Positions 26,397-36,025 of a stretch of DNA of 64,000 nt are shown here, in pieces. The position numbers and the translations under genes are program-made. Origin of the DNA: UBA4742 sp963734965 (lineage in GTDB: Bacteria > Actinomycetota > Acidimicrobiia > Acidimicrobiales > Acidimicrobilacustridaceae); assembly GCA_963734965.1 (NCBI GenBank), contig CAVTJK010000003.1, positions 1,302,001 to 1,366,000 on the forward strand, written 5' to 3'. The notes under the pieces are model-generated. The model searched no databases. It worked only from the letters and a program-made list of their open reading frames with translations, and was not told the DNA's origin. Numbering within the stretch: the first letter of the stretch is position 1; each line of letters opens with the position of its first letter.

Positions 26397-28309
26397 TCGT
26401 CCTTCGGCGAGGTGGCCACGGTGCCGTCGGACTCTGACTCGGACTTCGACTCGGATCCCGAGTCGGGCTCGGACGAGGCCGACGGGGCGCCTTCTCCGCC
26501 GCTCGGCGTCAGGCCCGCCGACAGGTCGCGCTCGAGATCGGTCGTGTCGGCGCTCCCGGTGTCGCGCTCAGTGGCGACCTTGGCCCCGTTGTCGTGGCCG
26601 GCGGCGCCGTTGGACGAGGCGTTGCGCATGTCGTCGGCCTTGACCAGCAGGTCGAGGGGATGCGCCTGGGCGTCGGGCCGACTCGGATCGCGTCCCTCTT
26701 CGACGGCGTAGTAGTAGTACTGCGCGCTCGGGACGTAGCGGGCGCCGAGCAGGGCCACACCGGCCACGGTGGCTTCGAGCCGCTGGAGCACCTCGGTGGC
26801 GCGCTGGGCGTTCGGTCGCGTGGTGCGGCCCGCCTTGGCGACGAGCACGACGAGGTCGGACACGCTGATCAGCTCGCTGGCGTCGTTGGTCGACAGCAAC
26901 GGGGCGGTGTCGAGCAGGATGATGTCGAAGATCCCACGGGCGGCGTCGATGACCCGGCGTTGGGCCGAGGTCACCTCGGCCGGGTTGGCGTTGTTCGACG
27001 AGAGCACGTTGTTCACCATGCGCACGCCGGTGACGTCGCTCTGCACCACCTTGCGGGCCTCGTCCGAACCGCCGAGGTAGCGGTGCAGGCGGGGGCGCCG
27101 GAAGTCGCAGTTGATGACGAGGACCGAGAAGTTGGCCTCGGCGAACATCGCCGCCAGGTTGGCCACCGAGGTGGTCTTGCCCTCGGACGGACCGGCCGAG
27201 GTCACCATGATGACCTGCGACGTCGTCGCCTCGCCCGGGCCCGCCGAGCCGGCCGCCGCCGTCTGGCGCAGGAACACGATCGAGGCGCGCAACGCTCGAT
27301 AGGCCTCGGCCGTCCTCGACATCGGGTGGGTGAACGAGATCACCTCGGTGTCGTTGCGTTGGACCCGGTTGAGCGGCGGGACCTCGCACAGCACAGGCAG
27401 GTCGAAGGCCAGCTCGGCGTCGTCCTTGGTCTGGATCCGCGTGTCGAGGCGCTCGATGACGAAGGCGAGGATGAGCCCGACCAGCAGGCCGATCAGGCCG
27501 CCGATGAGCGCCCGGGGCACGGGTCCCTCGGGGATCTTGGACTTGTTGTTCAGGCTCGAGTCGAGCGTCGCCTCAGGGTTCTTGGTGTTGGCCGTGAGCG
27601 TGACGTTGTTGGTCTGCTGCTGGCCGTTCTTGATGACGAAGGCGTAGGCCTCGGGGCTGATCGGGCTGGCGGTCGGGTGCTGCAGGACGGTCAGGATCGG
27701 CCCCGGCGGCGGTCCGATCTGCTGCAGGTCATCCTGCGCGACCCGGTACTGGTTGATGAGCGAGGCCAGGTTCTGCCCGGCCACGGAGTTGACCGGCGGG
27801 TTCGCGGCGGTGGCCGCCTCGATCTCGGTCGTCAGCTTGTTGATGTTGGCCGACGCCTGGTTGAGGTTGGTGGTGTAGGCCTTGGTGTTGGCGTCGTTCA
27901 CGAACTTGGCCAGGTCGGTGCACCACTCGTTGGAGAGATCGGTGGTGGCGGTGGCCGACGTCCCGACGGTCGTGATGCGGATCGTCGCCTGGTTCGGGTC
28001 GGTGACCGACTGGACCTGTTCGATCAGGCTGTTGACGTCGGTGTTGTGCTTCTGGGCGATGCCCGCCGGCACGTCGCCGGTGGTGGTGAGCAGACCCATC
28101 TGGCTGAGGGCGGTGAAGGGGGCGCCCTTCTCGGTGATGGCGCTGGCGTCGTAGTAGAGGACGCAGGTCGCCTTCCAATAGGTGCGGTGGGCGTGCTTCT
28201 TGTCGTGGCCGAGCCCGGTCAGGCCCCCGAGCACCAATCCCACGAAGACCAGGGCGGCGATGATCACCCATCTCCGCCGGATGGTCCTCAGGTACTGGAT
28301 CGGTTCCAT
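26393..28309 (-). CDS. Wzz-BY-kinase fusion (polysaccharide co-polymerase with tyrosine autokinase)
   Basis: 638 residues. The Wzz-type domain has two helices (about residues 13-32, WVIIAALVFVGLVLGGLTG, and about 267-290, IGGLIGLLVGLILAFVIERL) flanking a periplasmic region of about 230 residues. The cytoplasmic BY-kinase domain has Walker A SAGPSEGKTTS, Walker A' VLVINCDFRRP and Walker B IILLDTAP. A tyrosine cluster AQYYYYAVEEGRD follows; the C-terminal tail is a low-complexity Ser/Asp/Glu stretch (SGSESKSESESD). Autophosphorylation of the tyrosines controls chain length and export in related systems. Head of the minus-strand operon. Confidence 0.9.
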   Translation of the reverse strand: MEPIQYLRTIRRRWVIIAALVFVGLVLGGLTGLGHDKKHAHRTYWKATCVLYYDASAITEKGAPFTALSQMGLLTTTGDVPAGIAQKHNTDVNSLIEQVQSVTDPNQATIRITTVGTSATATTDLSNEWCTDLAKFVNDANTKAYTTNLNQASANINKLTTEIEAATAANPPVNSVAGQNLASLINQYRVAQDDLQQIGPPPGPILTVLQHPTASPISPEAYAFVIKNGQQQTNNVTLTANTKNPEATLDSSLNNKSKIPEGPVPRALIGGLIGLLVGLILAFVIERLDTRIQTKDDAELAFDLPVLCEVPPLNRVQRNDTEVISFTHPMSRTAEAYRALRASIVFLRQTAAAGSAGPGEATTSQVIMVTSAGPSEGKTTSVANLAAMFAEANFSVLVINCDFRRPRLHRYLGGSDEARKVVQSDVTGVRMVNNVLSSNNANPAEVTSAQRRVIDAARGIFDIILLDTAPLLSTNDASELISVSDLVVLVAKAGRTTRPNAQRATEVLQRLEATVAGVALLGARYVPSAQYYYYAVEEGRDPSRPDAQAHPLDLLVKADDMRNASSNGAAGHDNGAKVATERDTGSADTTDLERDLSAGLTPSGGEGAPSASSEPDSGSESKSESESDGTVATSPKDE

Positions 28310-28480
28310 GCAGTTCTCCAGCAGCCGGGGGCACGGCCGGTCGGTTCGGATTCACGGGATGCGGTGCGCACCACCGGAGCTCCGGCCACCCAGCTGGCGT
28401 TCGGCGCGATCGAAGATCCTACACCGGCACCCCCATCGACCTGCATCATCCCAAACGGGCCGAACCGGCCCCGATGCCGG

Positions 28481-29410
28481 TCAGGGCGCGCCGCTCGGTC
28501 TCGAGGCGGCGGATGGGTCGAGCGGCCTCGACGCCTTGCCGATCGTACGGCCGAGGCCTCGCAGGGCCAGCGTGTTGGGGCGGGCCCGCAGAGACCGGAG
28601 GTACCACTGCCGGGCCGTCTGGGTGGCGCCGAGGCCGCCGGCCATGACCCCCATCCGCGCCCATCGGAACGCTCGCGCCCGCGGGTGGTGCCGGAAGTAC
28701 TCGGCGTGCTCGTCGAGCAGGCGTTCGCTCTGGCGCAGGCGGGCCGTCACGTCGGTGCCGTTGGCCCGCTCGCCTTCGTGGCGGCGCAGCTCGCAGCCGA
28801 CCCGCTCGACCGTGACGACGGTGGCGTGGGCGGCCATCCGCAGCCACCATTCGACGTCTTCGACGCAGCGGTAGGACTCGTCGAAGGCCAGGACGCTTTC
28901 CGCGCGCACGGCGGTGGCGCCGAGGTGAGGAGTGGTGGCGTCGAGGATGTGGTCCGACACGTCGCCGCTCAGGCGGCGACCGGCTCGTGCGGACCGCTCA
29001 CCGTGGCCCGGGCCGTCGGTCGGGTCGAACCAGCGCGTCCAGCACAGACTGATGTCGGCCGCCTCTAGGCCGGCCACGGCCAACTCGAGGCGATCGGGCG
29101 TGAATCGGTCGTCGTCGTCGAGGAAGACGAGGTAGCGGCCGCGGGCGGCGGCCACCCCGGTGTTGCGGGCGGCCGCCGGTCCGCCCGACGTGTCGCGCCG
29201 GATGACCGTGACGCGTGGATCGTCGAAGTCGAGGGGTTCGTGGCCGCCATCGTCGACGACGACGCACTCCCAGTCGCGGCGCGTCTGGGCCACGACCGAG
29301 GCCACGGCCTCAGTCACGAGCTGGGGGCGGTGGTGGGTCGGGATGACCACCGAGAAGGTGGGCGCCTCGCCACCTGGTGACGAGTCCGAGTCCGTGCCGG
29401 TGGTATCCAT
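28481..29410 (-). CDS. Family 2 glycosyltransferase
   Basis: 309 residues from ATG at 29410 (an alternative ATG lies at 29425). GT-A fold: FSVVIPTHHRPQLVTEAVAS, ECVVVDDGGHE, a GGPAAARNTGVAAARG segment and the metal-binding FLDDDDRFTPDR. A later acid-rich segment (SYRCVEDVEWWLRMA) fits the catalytic base region. It would transfer a sugar to the growing glycan on the cytoplasmic face. Its start codon lies in CCATGG and overlaps that of a possible longer form of the divergent GT4 gene. Confidence 0.88.
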   Translation of the reverse strand: MDTTGTDSDSSPGGEAPTFSVVIPTHHRPQLVTEAVASVVAQTRRDWECVVVDDGGHEPLDFDDPRVTVIRRDTSGGPAAARNTGVAAARGRYLVFLDDDDRFTPDRLELAVAGLEAADISLCWTRWFDPTDGPGHGERSARAGRRLSGDVSDHILDATTPHLGATAVRAESVLAFDESYRCVEDVEWWLRMAAHATVVTVERVGCELRRHEGERANGTDVTARLRQSERLLDEHAEYFRHHPRARAFRWARMGVMAGGLGATQTARQWYLRSLRARPNTLALRGLGRTIGKASRPLDPSAASRPSGAP

Positions 29411-29417
29411 GGCGTCG

Positions 29418-30575
29418 ATGCGCATTCTGTACCTGATCCCGAGCCTCGGTCGCAGTGGTGGCGCCGAGCAGGCGGTGGCGGCCCTGGCCGGACCGCTGAC
29501 CGAGCGGGGGGTCGAGCTCGACGTGGTCACCCTCAAGGCCGAGAGCGGATACGCCGGAGACATGGTGGATCAGGTGGTTGACGACGGTGCCACCGTGTCG
29601 TGGTTGGCGCCGGCGCACCGCCTCCGCCAGATCGGCGAGCTCAGGACCATCGTCCGGGATCGTCGTCCCGATCTCGTACACACGACGCTGTTCGAGGCCG
29701 ACCTCGTCGGTCGCATCGGTGGCCGAGCGGCGCGCACGCCGGTCGTCTCGAGTCTCGTGAACGTGGCCTACGGACCCGAGCAGCGGGCCAACCCGGCGTT
29801 GAAGCCCTGGAAGCTCGAAGCCGTGCGCTGGGTCGACGGGGTGACCGGGCTCGGCGTCCGCCGGTTCCACGCGTTGTCCCCGCACGTGGCGTCGGTCATG
29901 GGCCGGCGGCTGCGGATCCGGCCCGACCGCATCGACGTGATCCCCCGGGGCCGCGATCCCGACCAGCTCGGGCCGGCCGACCCGGACCGTCGCCGACGCG
30001 TCCGTATCGCCCTCGGGATCGGTGACGACCAGCACCTCGTCGTGGCCGTGGCCCGTCACGAGTTCCAGAAGGGTCTGGACGTCCTGGTCGCAGCCTGGCC
30101 GAACGTACGGGCCGCCCTGCCGCGCGCCGAGCTGAGGATCGGGGGCCGTTCCGGCAGCCAGACGGCCGCCCTCGAAGCCGCCGCCGCTCGCCAGGGTGCG
30201 GACTCGGGCCTCGCCTGGCTCGGCGGACGCACCGATGTGCCGGACCTCATGGTCGCGGCCGACGCCTTCGTCGTGCCGTCGCGGTGGGAGGGGTTCGGCA
30301 GCGTGCTCGTCGAGGCCATGGCGCTCGGCACGCCGTTGGTCGCCAGCGACATCGATCCGGTGCGGGGCGTCGTCGGTTCGGACTGGGCCCGACTGGTCCC
30401 TCCCGACCGACCCGAGGCCCTGGCCGCGGCCATCGTCGAGACGCTGCGCCAGCCGGCCACCGAGACCGCCCGTCGCGCCCAATGGGCTCGGTCGCGGTTC
30501 GAGCGGTCCTACAGCATCGGGGTGGTGGCCGACGCCACCGTGGCGTTCTACGAGCGCGCCCTGCGATCGCGGTGA
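29418..30575 (+). CDS. Family 4 glycosyltransferase
   Basis: 385 residues. MRILYLIPSLGRSGGAEQAV marks the GT-B N-terminal lobe, which is why ATG at 29418 is chosen over ATG at 29409. The C-terminal lobe carries VAVARHEFQKGLDVLV, WLGGRTDVPDLMVAADAFVV and the donor-binding EGFGSVLVEAMALGTPLVAS (E-x7-E). Acts in polysaccharide assembly. Divergent from the GT2 gene with essentially no intergenic space, so at least one of the two must be transcribed from inside its neighbour. Confidence 0.9.
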   Translation: MRILYLIPSLGRSGGAEQAVAALAGPLTERGVELDVVTLKAESGYAGDMVDQVVDDGATVSWLAPAHRLRQIGELRTIVRDRRPDLVHTTLFEADLVGRIGGRAARTPVVSSLVNVAYGPEQRANPALKPWKLEAVRWVDGVTGLGVRRFHALSPHVASVMGRRLRIRPDRIDVIPRGRDPDQLGPADPDRRRRVRIALGIGDDQHLVVAVARHEFQKGLDVLVAAWPNVRAALPRAELRIGGRSGSQTAALEAAAARQGADSGLAWLGGRTDVPDLMVAADAFVVPSRWEGFGSVLVEAMALGTPLVASDIDPVRGVVGSDWARLVPPDRPEALAAAIVETLRQPATETARRAQWARSRFERSYSIGVVADATVAFYERALRSR

Positions 30576-30751
30576 CGAGAGCGGGTGAGCGGGTGAGCGG
30601 TTGGGGCCCCGGCATCGGGTGTGCCCGGTGGAGAGGATGGCGTCTGTCATCATGGACTGCGGCCCCGGCGACGGGGCGCCGCAACGCTGCGCCACAGATC
30701 CCAGATGATGTCTCCACCCCCACCGGCGCCGACCGGCTCCTCCCACCGACC

Positions 30752-32506
30752 ATGACGGCGACCCGGCGCAAGTCGGTCCGTGCCTCGTGGCGCGAGCTGC
30801 GTCCCTACCTCGGTGCGACGCGGTGGAAGCTGGTCCTGTTGGGCGTCACGGCCATCGTCGGCGGTTTCGTCGAGGCGGCGATGATGGTGGCGATCGTCAA
30901 GATCGCCCTCAGCCTGGCCAACGGCCACGAGTCGATCGACATCCACAACGTGAAGCTCACGATCGCGAACCTGTTCTGGATCGCCGCCGGTCTTCTGCTC
31001 GCCCGGTTCGTCCTCAACATGGTCAACGCGTGGCTGACGGCGCAGCTGAGCACCGACACGCTGACCATCGCCCGGCGGATGACCTTCCGTGACTTCGTCC
31101 AGGCGTCGTGGAACCTGCAGAGCCGAGAGCGGGAGGGCCATCTGCAGGAGCTGATGAGCACGCACGTCGGCAAGGTGTCGGGCGCCGCGCTCACCCTGGC
31201 CAACTGCACGGTCGCCGGGTTCAACTTCCTCGCTCTGATGATCTCGGCCATCTTCATCAACCCGATCGCCGCCGTGTCGATCGTCGTCGGTGTCGGGATC
31301 ATGTTCGTCCTGCTGCGACCCATCACTCGCGTGGCCAAGCGATGGTCGCGCGCCAACGTGGCCGCCAACGTCAACTACGTCGGGATGGTCAGCGAGAGCG
31401 TGACGCTGGCCCAAGAGGTCCGCACCTTCAACGTCGGCTCGCAACTGGTGGCCCAGGTCGACGACTACGTCGACAAGGCTTCGGATCTCACGTTCCGCAC
31501 GCGCCTGCTGGGCCTGGTGATGCCCACGCTCTACCAGAACATCTCGATCGGACTCGTGCTGGTGGGCATGGCCGGCGTGTACGCCGTCGGTGGCAGCGGG
31601 GTGTCGTCGCTCGGTGCGGTCGTCCTGATCCTCGTGCGAGCGTTGTCCTACAGCCAGCAGCTCCAGAGCAACTACCACTCGCTCGCCGAGTCCGCTCCCT
31701 ACCTCGAAGAGCTCGACGAGCGGCAGAAGACCTACCGCGCCTCGGTGGACCGGACCGGTCCCGTCGACGTCGACCACATCGGTCGCCTGACGTTCGAAGC
31801 CGTCGAGTACGCGTACACACCCGGTGTGCCCGTGCTGCAGTCGCTCTCGTTCGAGGTCGAGCCAGGGGAGGCCGTGGGCGTCGTCGGTCCGTCGGGCAGC
31901 GGCAAGTCCACGCTCGTGCAGCTGCTCCTGAGGCTTCGTCACCCGGTCGAGGGCCGGTTGCTCGTCGACGGGATCGAAGCCGACCTGATCACGCTCGACT
32001 CCTGGTACCGGCGCATCTCGTTCGTGCCGCAGGAGCCGCGGCTGTTCCGAGGGACCATCAGCGACAACATCCGCTTCCTGCGCCCCCAGCTCGACCAGGA
32101 GGCCATCGAGCGGGCGGCCAAGCTGGCCTACCTCCACGACGACGTCATGTCCTGGTCCGAGGGCTACGACACCGAGGTGGGCGAGCGGGGCGGCGCGGTG
32201 TCGGGCGGCCAGCGCCAACGCATCGTCCTGGCACGCGCCCTGGCCGAGGAGCCGGATGTGCTGATCCTCGACGAGCCGACCAGTGCCCTGGACATGAAGT
32301 CTGAGTCGCTGGTGCAGGACACCCTCGAGGGACTCAAGGGCCACGCCACGATGTTCATCATCGCCCACCGCCTGTCGACCTTGAACGCCTGTGACCGGAT
32401 CATGGTCCTGTCCAAGGGCGAGCTCCAGGGCTTCGACACCGCCGCCGAGCTGCGCCGCTCGAACCCGTTCTTCGCCGAGGCCGTCCAGCTCTCCCAGTTG
32501 AGGTAG
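30752..32506 (+). CDS. ABC exporter, MsbA/PglK-type permease-ATPase
   Basis: 584 residues from ATG at 30752. Six membrane helices in residues 20-310 (KLVLLGVTAIVGGFVEAAMM; NFLALMISAIFINPIAAVS; LGAVVLILVRALSYSQQLQS) are fused to an ATPase: Walker A GPSGSGKST, Q-loop SFVPQEPRLF, signature VSGGQRQ, Walker B VLILDEPTSALD and switch histidine IIAHRLST. The full set of motifs suggests an active homodimer. Lying among glycosyltransferases, it is a candidate flippase for a lipid-linked glycan, as PglK is in Campylobacter. The 176 bases upstream appear non-coding. Confidence 0.88.
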   Translation: MTATRRKSVRASWRELRPYLGATRWKLVLLGVTAIVGGFVEAAMMVAIVKIALSLANGHESIDIHNVKLTIANLFWIAAGLLLARFVLNMVNAWLTAQLSTDTLTIARRMTFRDFVQASWNLQSREREGHLQELMSTHVGKVSGAALTLANCTVAGFNFLALMISAIFINPIAAVSIVVGVGIMFVLLRPITRVAKRWSRANVAANVNYVGMVSESVTLAQEVRTFNVGSQLVAQVDDYVDKASDLTFRTRLLGLVMPTLYQNISIGLVLVGMAGVYAVGGSGVSSLGAVVLILVRALSYSQQLQSNYHSLAESAPYLEELDERQKTYRASVDRTGPVDVDHIGRLTFEAVEYAYTPGVPVLQSLSFEVEPGEAVGVVGPSGSGKSTLVQLLLRLRHPVEGRLLVDGIEADLITLDSWYRRISFVPQEPRLFRGTISDNIRFLRPQLDQEAIERAAKLAYLHDDVMSWSEGYDTEVGERGGAVSGGQRQRIVLARALAEEPDVLILDEPTSALDMKSESLVQDTLEGLKGHATMFIIAHRLSTLNACDRIMVLSKGELQGFDTAAELRRSNPFFAEAVQLSQLR

Positions 32507-32600
32507 ACCCCGACGCGGCGGAGCGGAGCGAGCCGCTCGGTTCCTGATACCCGGATGCCGAAGGCGCTCGCAGGGAGGCCCCGCCGACCGGAGAGCCAAG

Positions 32601-33669
32601 CTAGAAGAGTTCGATGTCGCCCATGGTCAGGGCCCAGTCGTCGAGGGCGGGGGCCCGGGCGTCGGGGGCGATCTGTCGCCAGGTGAGGATCGGTCCGAGT
32701 CGAGGCGCCGGCACCAGCCGAGCGGCCAGGTCGGGGGCGCCCGCCGCCATCACGTAGTCGGCGCCGGTCGAACGGGCGACCTCCGAGATCAAGCCCCGTG
32801 CCGCGCCGCGGTCCGGCGTCAACAGCTCGCACAGCACGGCCTCGACGGCGGGGCCCCGTCGGCGGAGCCGGAAGACGGCGAGCCCGTCGGCCAGCTCGAC
32901 CGCCGGGTGTGATGGCCCGGTAGTGGAGGGGGCCGAACCCGTAGCGCCAACGCAGGTGCGCGATCGAGCGGTCGGTGCCCAGCGGCGCGGGATGCGACGA
33001 GCCGCCGGCCGCCGCCGTGGCTTCGAGCAGCGGTCCGAGCGCCTCGTCGTCAGCCAACACCTCGGTCGCAGGGCGGCCGACCTCTGTCGGCATCGACCAC
33101 TTGGCGGCGGGCACGCGGGCTCGACTCATGCGCGCCAGCGACGAGACCCGAGGGCGCACGCTGATCGGCACCCGCCCGATCTCCTGCCACCCCATCTTGA
33201 GGTAGCCCGGTCGGCTCTGGTCGTTCGGCGTGTTGAAGATGAAGTCGACGCCCTCGGCGCGCAGCTCGTCCAAGGCGCCGAGCGTGAGGCGGGAGAAGAT
33301 CCCCTGGCCCTGATGATCGGGATGGGTGGCGGTGTCGACGGCGCGAACGGCGCGCACGGATCGGCCCGCTCGGACGAACGACCAGCGCAGGAACACCCGC
33401 AGGCCGACGAGCCGGCCGCCTGAGGCGGCGACCCACATCGGAGAGGCGCCGGCCGGGTTCTCGAAGTGCTTCCAGCGGAAGAAGCTCTCGTTCGGGTCGT
33501 CGGGCGACCAGCCCAGCGCGGCCTGAGCCAGCGCCAGGATCGCCGGCTGATCGGACTCGGTGGCCCGGCGAACGGTGATGGCGGCGGACTCGGAGTCTGG
33601 TGGCGCCGACGGGGAGTCGGGTGAAGTGGGGCGCGCCGGATCTGGGGTCGATGACTCGGGCGGGGCCAC
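32601..33669 (-). CDS. GNAT-type acetyltransferase, one frameshift
   Basis: About 356 residues after joining two frames. The first part has a GNAT fold: ITVRRATESDQPAILALAQA, the acetyl-CoA loop HPDHQGQGIFSRLTLGAL and FIFNTPNDQSRPGYLKMGW. The frame breaks near 32912 (GCCATCACACCCGG on the minus strand); shifting by one base restores HPAVELADGLAVF and leads into AARGLISEVARSTGADYVMA, ending at TAG 32601. The second half resembles another GNAT-like domain. Such enzymes in polysaccharide loci N-acylate amino sugars. Convergent with the ABC exporter gene. Confidence 0.75.
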
Positions 33670-33678
33670 CGGGCCAGT

Positions 33679-34890
33679 ATGTCTGACGTGACCTCACCGA
33701 TCGGGCCCCGTCGGTCGCGGCCGCGCCTGGTGCATCTCACCACCACGGACATGTCTCTGGCGTGGCTGCTCGCCCCCCAACTCGAGGCCTTCGGGCGAGC
33801 CGGATACGAGGTCATCGGGGTCTCGGCGCCGGGCCCGTTCACCGGTGCGCTCGAGGCGTCCGGGATCCGCCACGTGGGGTTGAGCCACGCCACGCGGTCG
33901 ATGGCACCGGCCCACGACGCGGCGGCCACCGTCGAGCTGTATCGGCTCCTGCGCCGCCTCCGGCCCGACATCCTCCACACCCACAATCCCAAGCCCGGCT
34001 GGTACGGGCGCCCGGCTGGTCGGCTGGCCCGCGTCCCGGTCGTCGTCAACACTGTGCACGGCCTGTACGCCGCCCCCGACGACCCGTGGCCCAAGCGGAT
34101 CGCCGTCTACGGGCTCGAGCGCACCGCCGCCGCCTTCTCCGACGGCGAGCTCGTGCAGAACCCCGAGGACGTCGAGGTCCTGCGCCGCCTGCGCGTGCCC
34201 GCGTCGCGGATCCGCGTGCTCGGCAACGGCATCGACCTGGTCCGGTTCGACCCCGATCGCTTCGGCCCGGTCGAGCGGACCGCCGCTCGATCAGCCCTGG
34301 GCGCCGAGCCCGGTGAGGTCGTCATCGGTGTGGTCGGGCGACTCGTGGCCGAGAAGGGCATCGCCGAGGTGCTCGGCGCCGCGGCTCGGCTGCACGAGAG
34401 CCACCCGCGGGTGCGGTGGGCGCTCATCGGGCCGAGCGAGCCCGAGAAGGCCGACGCGGTCGATCCGATCTCGCTCGACCGGGCCCGAGGGCAGGGCGTG
34501 ATCCTCGTCGGCCAGCGCGACGACGTCGATCAGCTCTATGCCGGCATGGATCTCTTCGTGCTGGCCTCGCATCGCGAGGGCTTCCCCCGGGCAGCCATGG
34601 AGGCGGCGGCCATGGGCGTGCCCATCGTCGCCACCGACATCCGGGGCTGTCGCCAGGTCGTCGACGACGGGGTCACCGGCCGACTGGTGCCCCCTCGCGA
34701 TGTCGAGCAGCTCGCGGCCGTCGTGGCCGAGCTCGTCGCCGACCCCGAGGGTCGGGCCAAGATGGCCGCCGCCGCTCGCGACAAGGCCCATCGCGAGTTC
34801 GACCAGCAGAGCCAGATCGACATCACCCTCGACCTCTACGCCGAGCTGCTCGCTCGTGGCCCGAGCCGCACTCGCGGCCGTCGTGGTTGA
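33679..34890 (+). CDS. Family 4 glycosyltransferase
   Basis: 403 residues. N-terminal lobe: RLVHLTTTDMSLAWLLAPQL, ILHTHNPKPGWYGRPAGRLA (typical of PglA/WbnH-like enzymes), VNTVHGLYA. C-terminal lobe: VIGVVGRLVAEKGIAEVLGA and ASHREGFPRAAMEAAAMGVP with E-x7-E (EGFPRAAME). ATG at 33679, divergent from the acetyltransferase gene with a 9-base gap. First gene of a plus-strand run with two coupled genes (8-bp and 1-bp overlaps). Confidence 0.9.
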   Translation: MSDVTSPIGPRRSRPRLVHLTTTDMSLAWLLAPQLEAFGRAGYEVIGVSAPGPFTGALEASGIRHVGLSHATRSMAPAHDAAATVELYRLLRRLRPDILHTHNPKPGWYGRPAGRLARVPVVVNTVHGLYAAPDDPWPKRIAVYGLERTAAAFSDGELVQNPEDVEVLRRLRVPASRIRVLGNGIDLVRFDPDRFGPVERTAARSALGAEPGEVVIGVVGRLVAEKGIAEVLGAAARLHESHPRVRWALIGPSEPEKADAVDPISLDRARGQGVILVGQRDDVDQLYAGMDLFVLASHREGFPRAAMEAAAMGVPIVATDIRGCRQVVDDGVTGRLVPPRDVEQLAAVVAELVADPEGRAKMAAAARDKAHREFDQQSQIDITLDLYAELLARGPSRTRGRRG

Positions 34891-36025
34891 GGGCCAGGCC
34901 GGCGACGATCGGCCTCCGAGCTCGACACCCCTGGCCGGACCCGTGCTCCAGGTCGTGACCAGCACCGATCGGCGGGGCGCCGAGGTGGCGGCGACCCAGC
35001 TCGACCACGCGCTGCGGGCCCGGGGCCGATCGGTCGAGACGGTCGCCCTGTGGCCCGGCTCGGCGGGCCGCCCGCTCGAGCTGGCGACCCTGGGCCGGCG
35101 TCGGCGGGACCCGCGCGCCGCGGCGGCGCTCGTGGCGCGCGCCCGGGGCTCGTCGATCCTCGTCGGCCACGGATCGGCCACGCTGCCGTTCGGCGCGTTG
35201 GCGGCCACCATCGCGCGGACCCCCTTCGTCTATCGCAGCATCGGCGATCCGGCCTACTGGGCCTCGACCTCGAGCCGTCGGGCGCGGGTTCGGACCGCGC
35301 TCGGCCGCGCTCGGTTGATCGTGGCGCTCTGGCCGGCGGCCGCCGACACCCTGCGGCGCCTCTACGGGCTGAGCGCCGATCGAATCGCTGTGATCCCGAC
35401 CGGTGTGGCCGCCGACGCCTTCGGGCCGACGGCCCCGGACCGACGACCCGACGCCCGCCGGGCGCTGAACGAGGCGATGGGCATCGCCCTCGACCCGGAA
35501 CGGACGTTGGTGGCCTACATCGGTGCCCTCAGCGCCGAGAAGGATCCGTTGCTCGCCATCGAAGCCGTGGCGACCAAGCCCGGTCTGCAGATGGTCGTGG
35601 CCGGCGACGGACCCCTGCGCGCCGCGGCGGCCCGGGCCGCCCGGGCCGGAGGCGACCGGATATGGGTGGTCGGCCCGGTCGCGGACCCGGCCGCAGTCCT
35701 GGGTGCGGCCGATGTCGTGGTCCTGACGAGCCAGAGCGAGGGGATCCCGGGCGTCGCGATCGAGGCGGGCCTGGCGGGCCTGCCCGTCGTGGCCACCGCC
35801 GTCGGTGGCATCCCGGAGGTGGTTGTGGACCGCGAGACCGGCGTACTGGTGTCGGAGCGCTCGGCCGGAGTCCTCGCCGATGCGCTGTGGTCGGTCGTCA
35901 CGGGCGATGGCGCGGCTATGGGCGCCGCCGCGCGGCGGCGGTGCACCGAGCGCTTCAGCCTCGACGTCGTGGCCGCGGCGTGGGGAGACCTGTTCGACCG
36001 GCTCACGACTACCGTTCCGCGCTGA
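34883..36025 (+). CDS. Family 4 glycosyltransferase
   Basis: 380 residues from GTG at 34883, which overlaps the previous gene by 8 bases; an in-frame GTG at 34856 is an alternative. N-terminal lobe: VLQVVTSTDRRGAEVAATQL; C-terminal lobe: VAYIGALSAEKDPLLAIEAV, DVVVLTSQSEGIPGVAIEAG. Here the E-x7-E motif is EGIPGVAIE, so the donor site is intact. The next gene (deacetylase) overlaps by one base. Confidence 0.88.
   Translation: MVEGQAGDDRPPSSTPLAGPVLQVVTSTDRRGAEVAATQLDHALRARGRSVETVALWPGSAGRPLELATLGRRRRDPRAAAALVARARGSSILVGHGSATLPFGALAATIARTPFVYRSIGDPAYWASTSSRRARVRTALGRARLIVALWPAAADTLRRLYGLSADRIAVIPTGVAADAFGPTAPDRRPDARRALNEAMGIALDPERTLVAYIGALSAEKDPLLAIEAVATKPGLQMVVAGDGPLRAAAARAARAGGDRIWVVGPVADPAAVLGAADVVVLTSQSEGIPGVAIEAGLAGLPVVATAVGGIPEVVVDRETGVLVSERSAGVLADALWSVVTGDGAAMGAAARRRCTERFSLDVVAAAWGDLFDRLTTTVPR

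Noticed and set aside
24438..26711. Long plus-strand open frame of about 750 codons opposite the NTP_transf_5 and Wzy-like genes
   Set aside because: Arg/Gly/Glu-rich, no motif; the opposite strand encodes recognisable coupled genes.
26594..29068. Plus-strand open frame of about 820 codons opposite the Wzz/BY-kinase and GT2 genes
   Set aside because: Shadow frame with repetitive Val/Gly/Asp composition; it spans the gap between two real genes on the opposite strand.
30627..30717. Inverted repeat GGTGGAGA ... TCTCCACC upstream of the ABC exporter
   Set aside because: Eight pairs separated by about 75 bases; too weak and distant to call a structured element.
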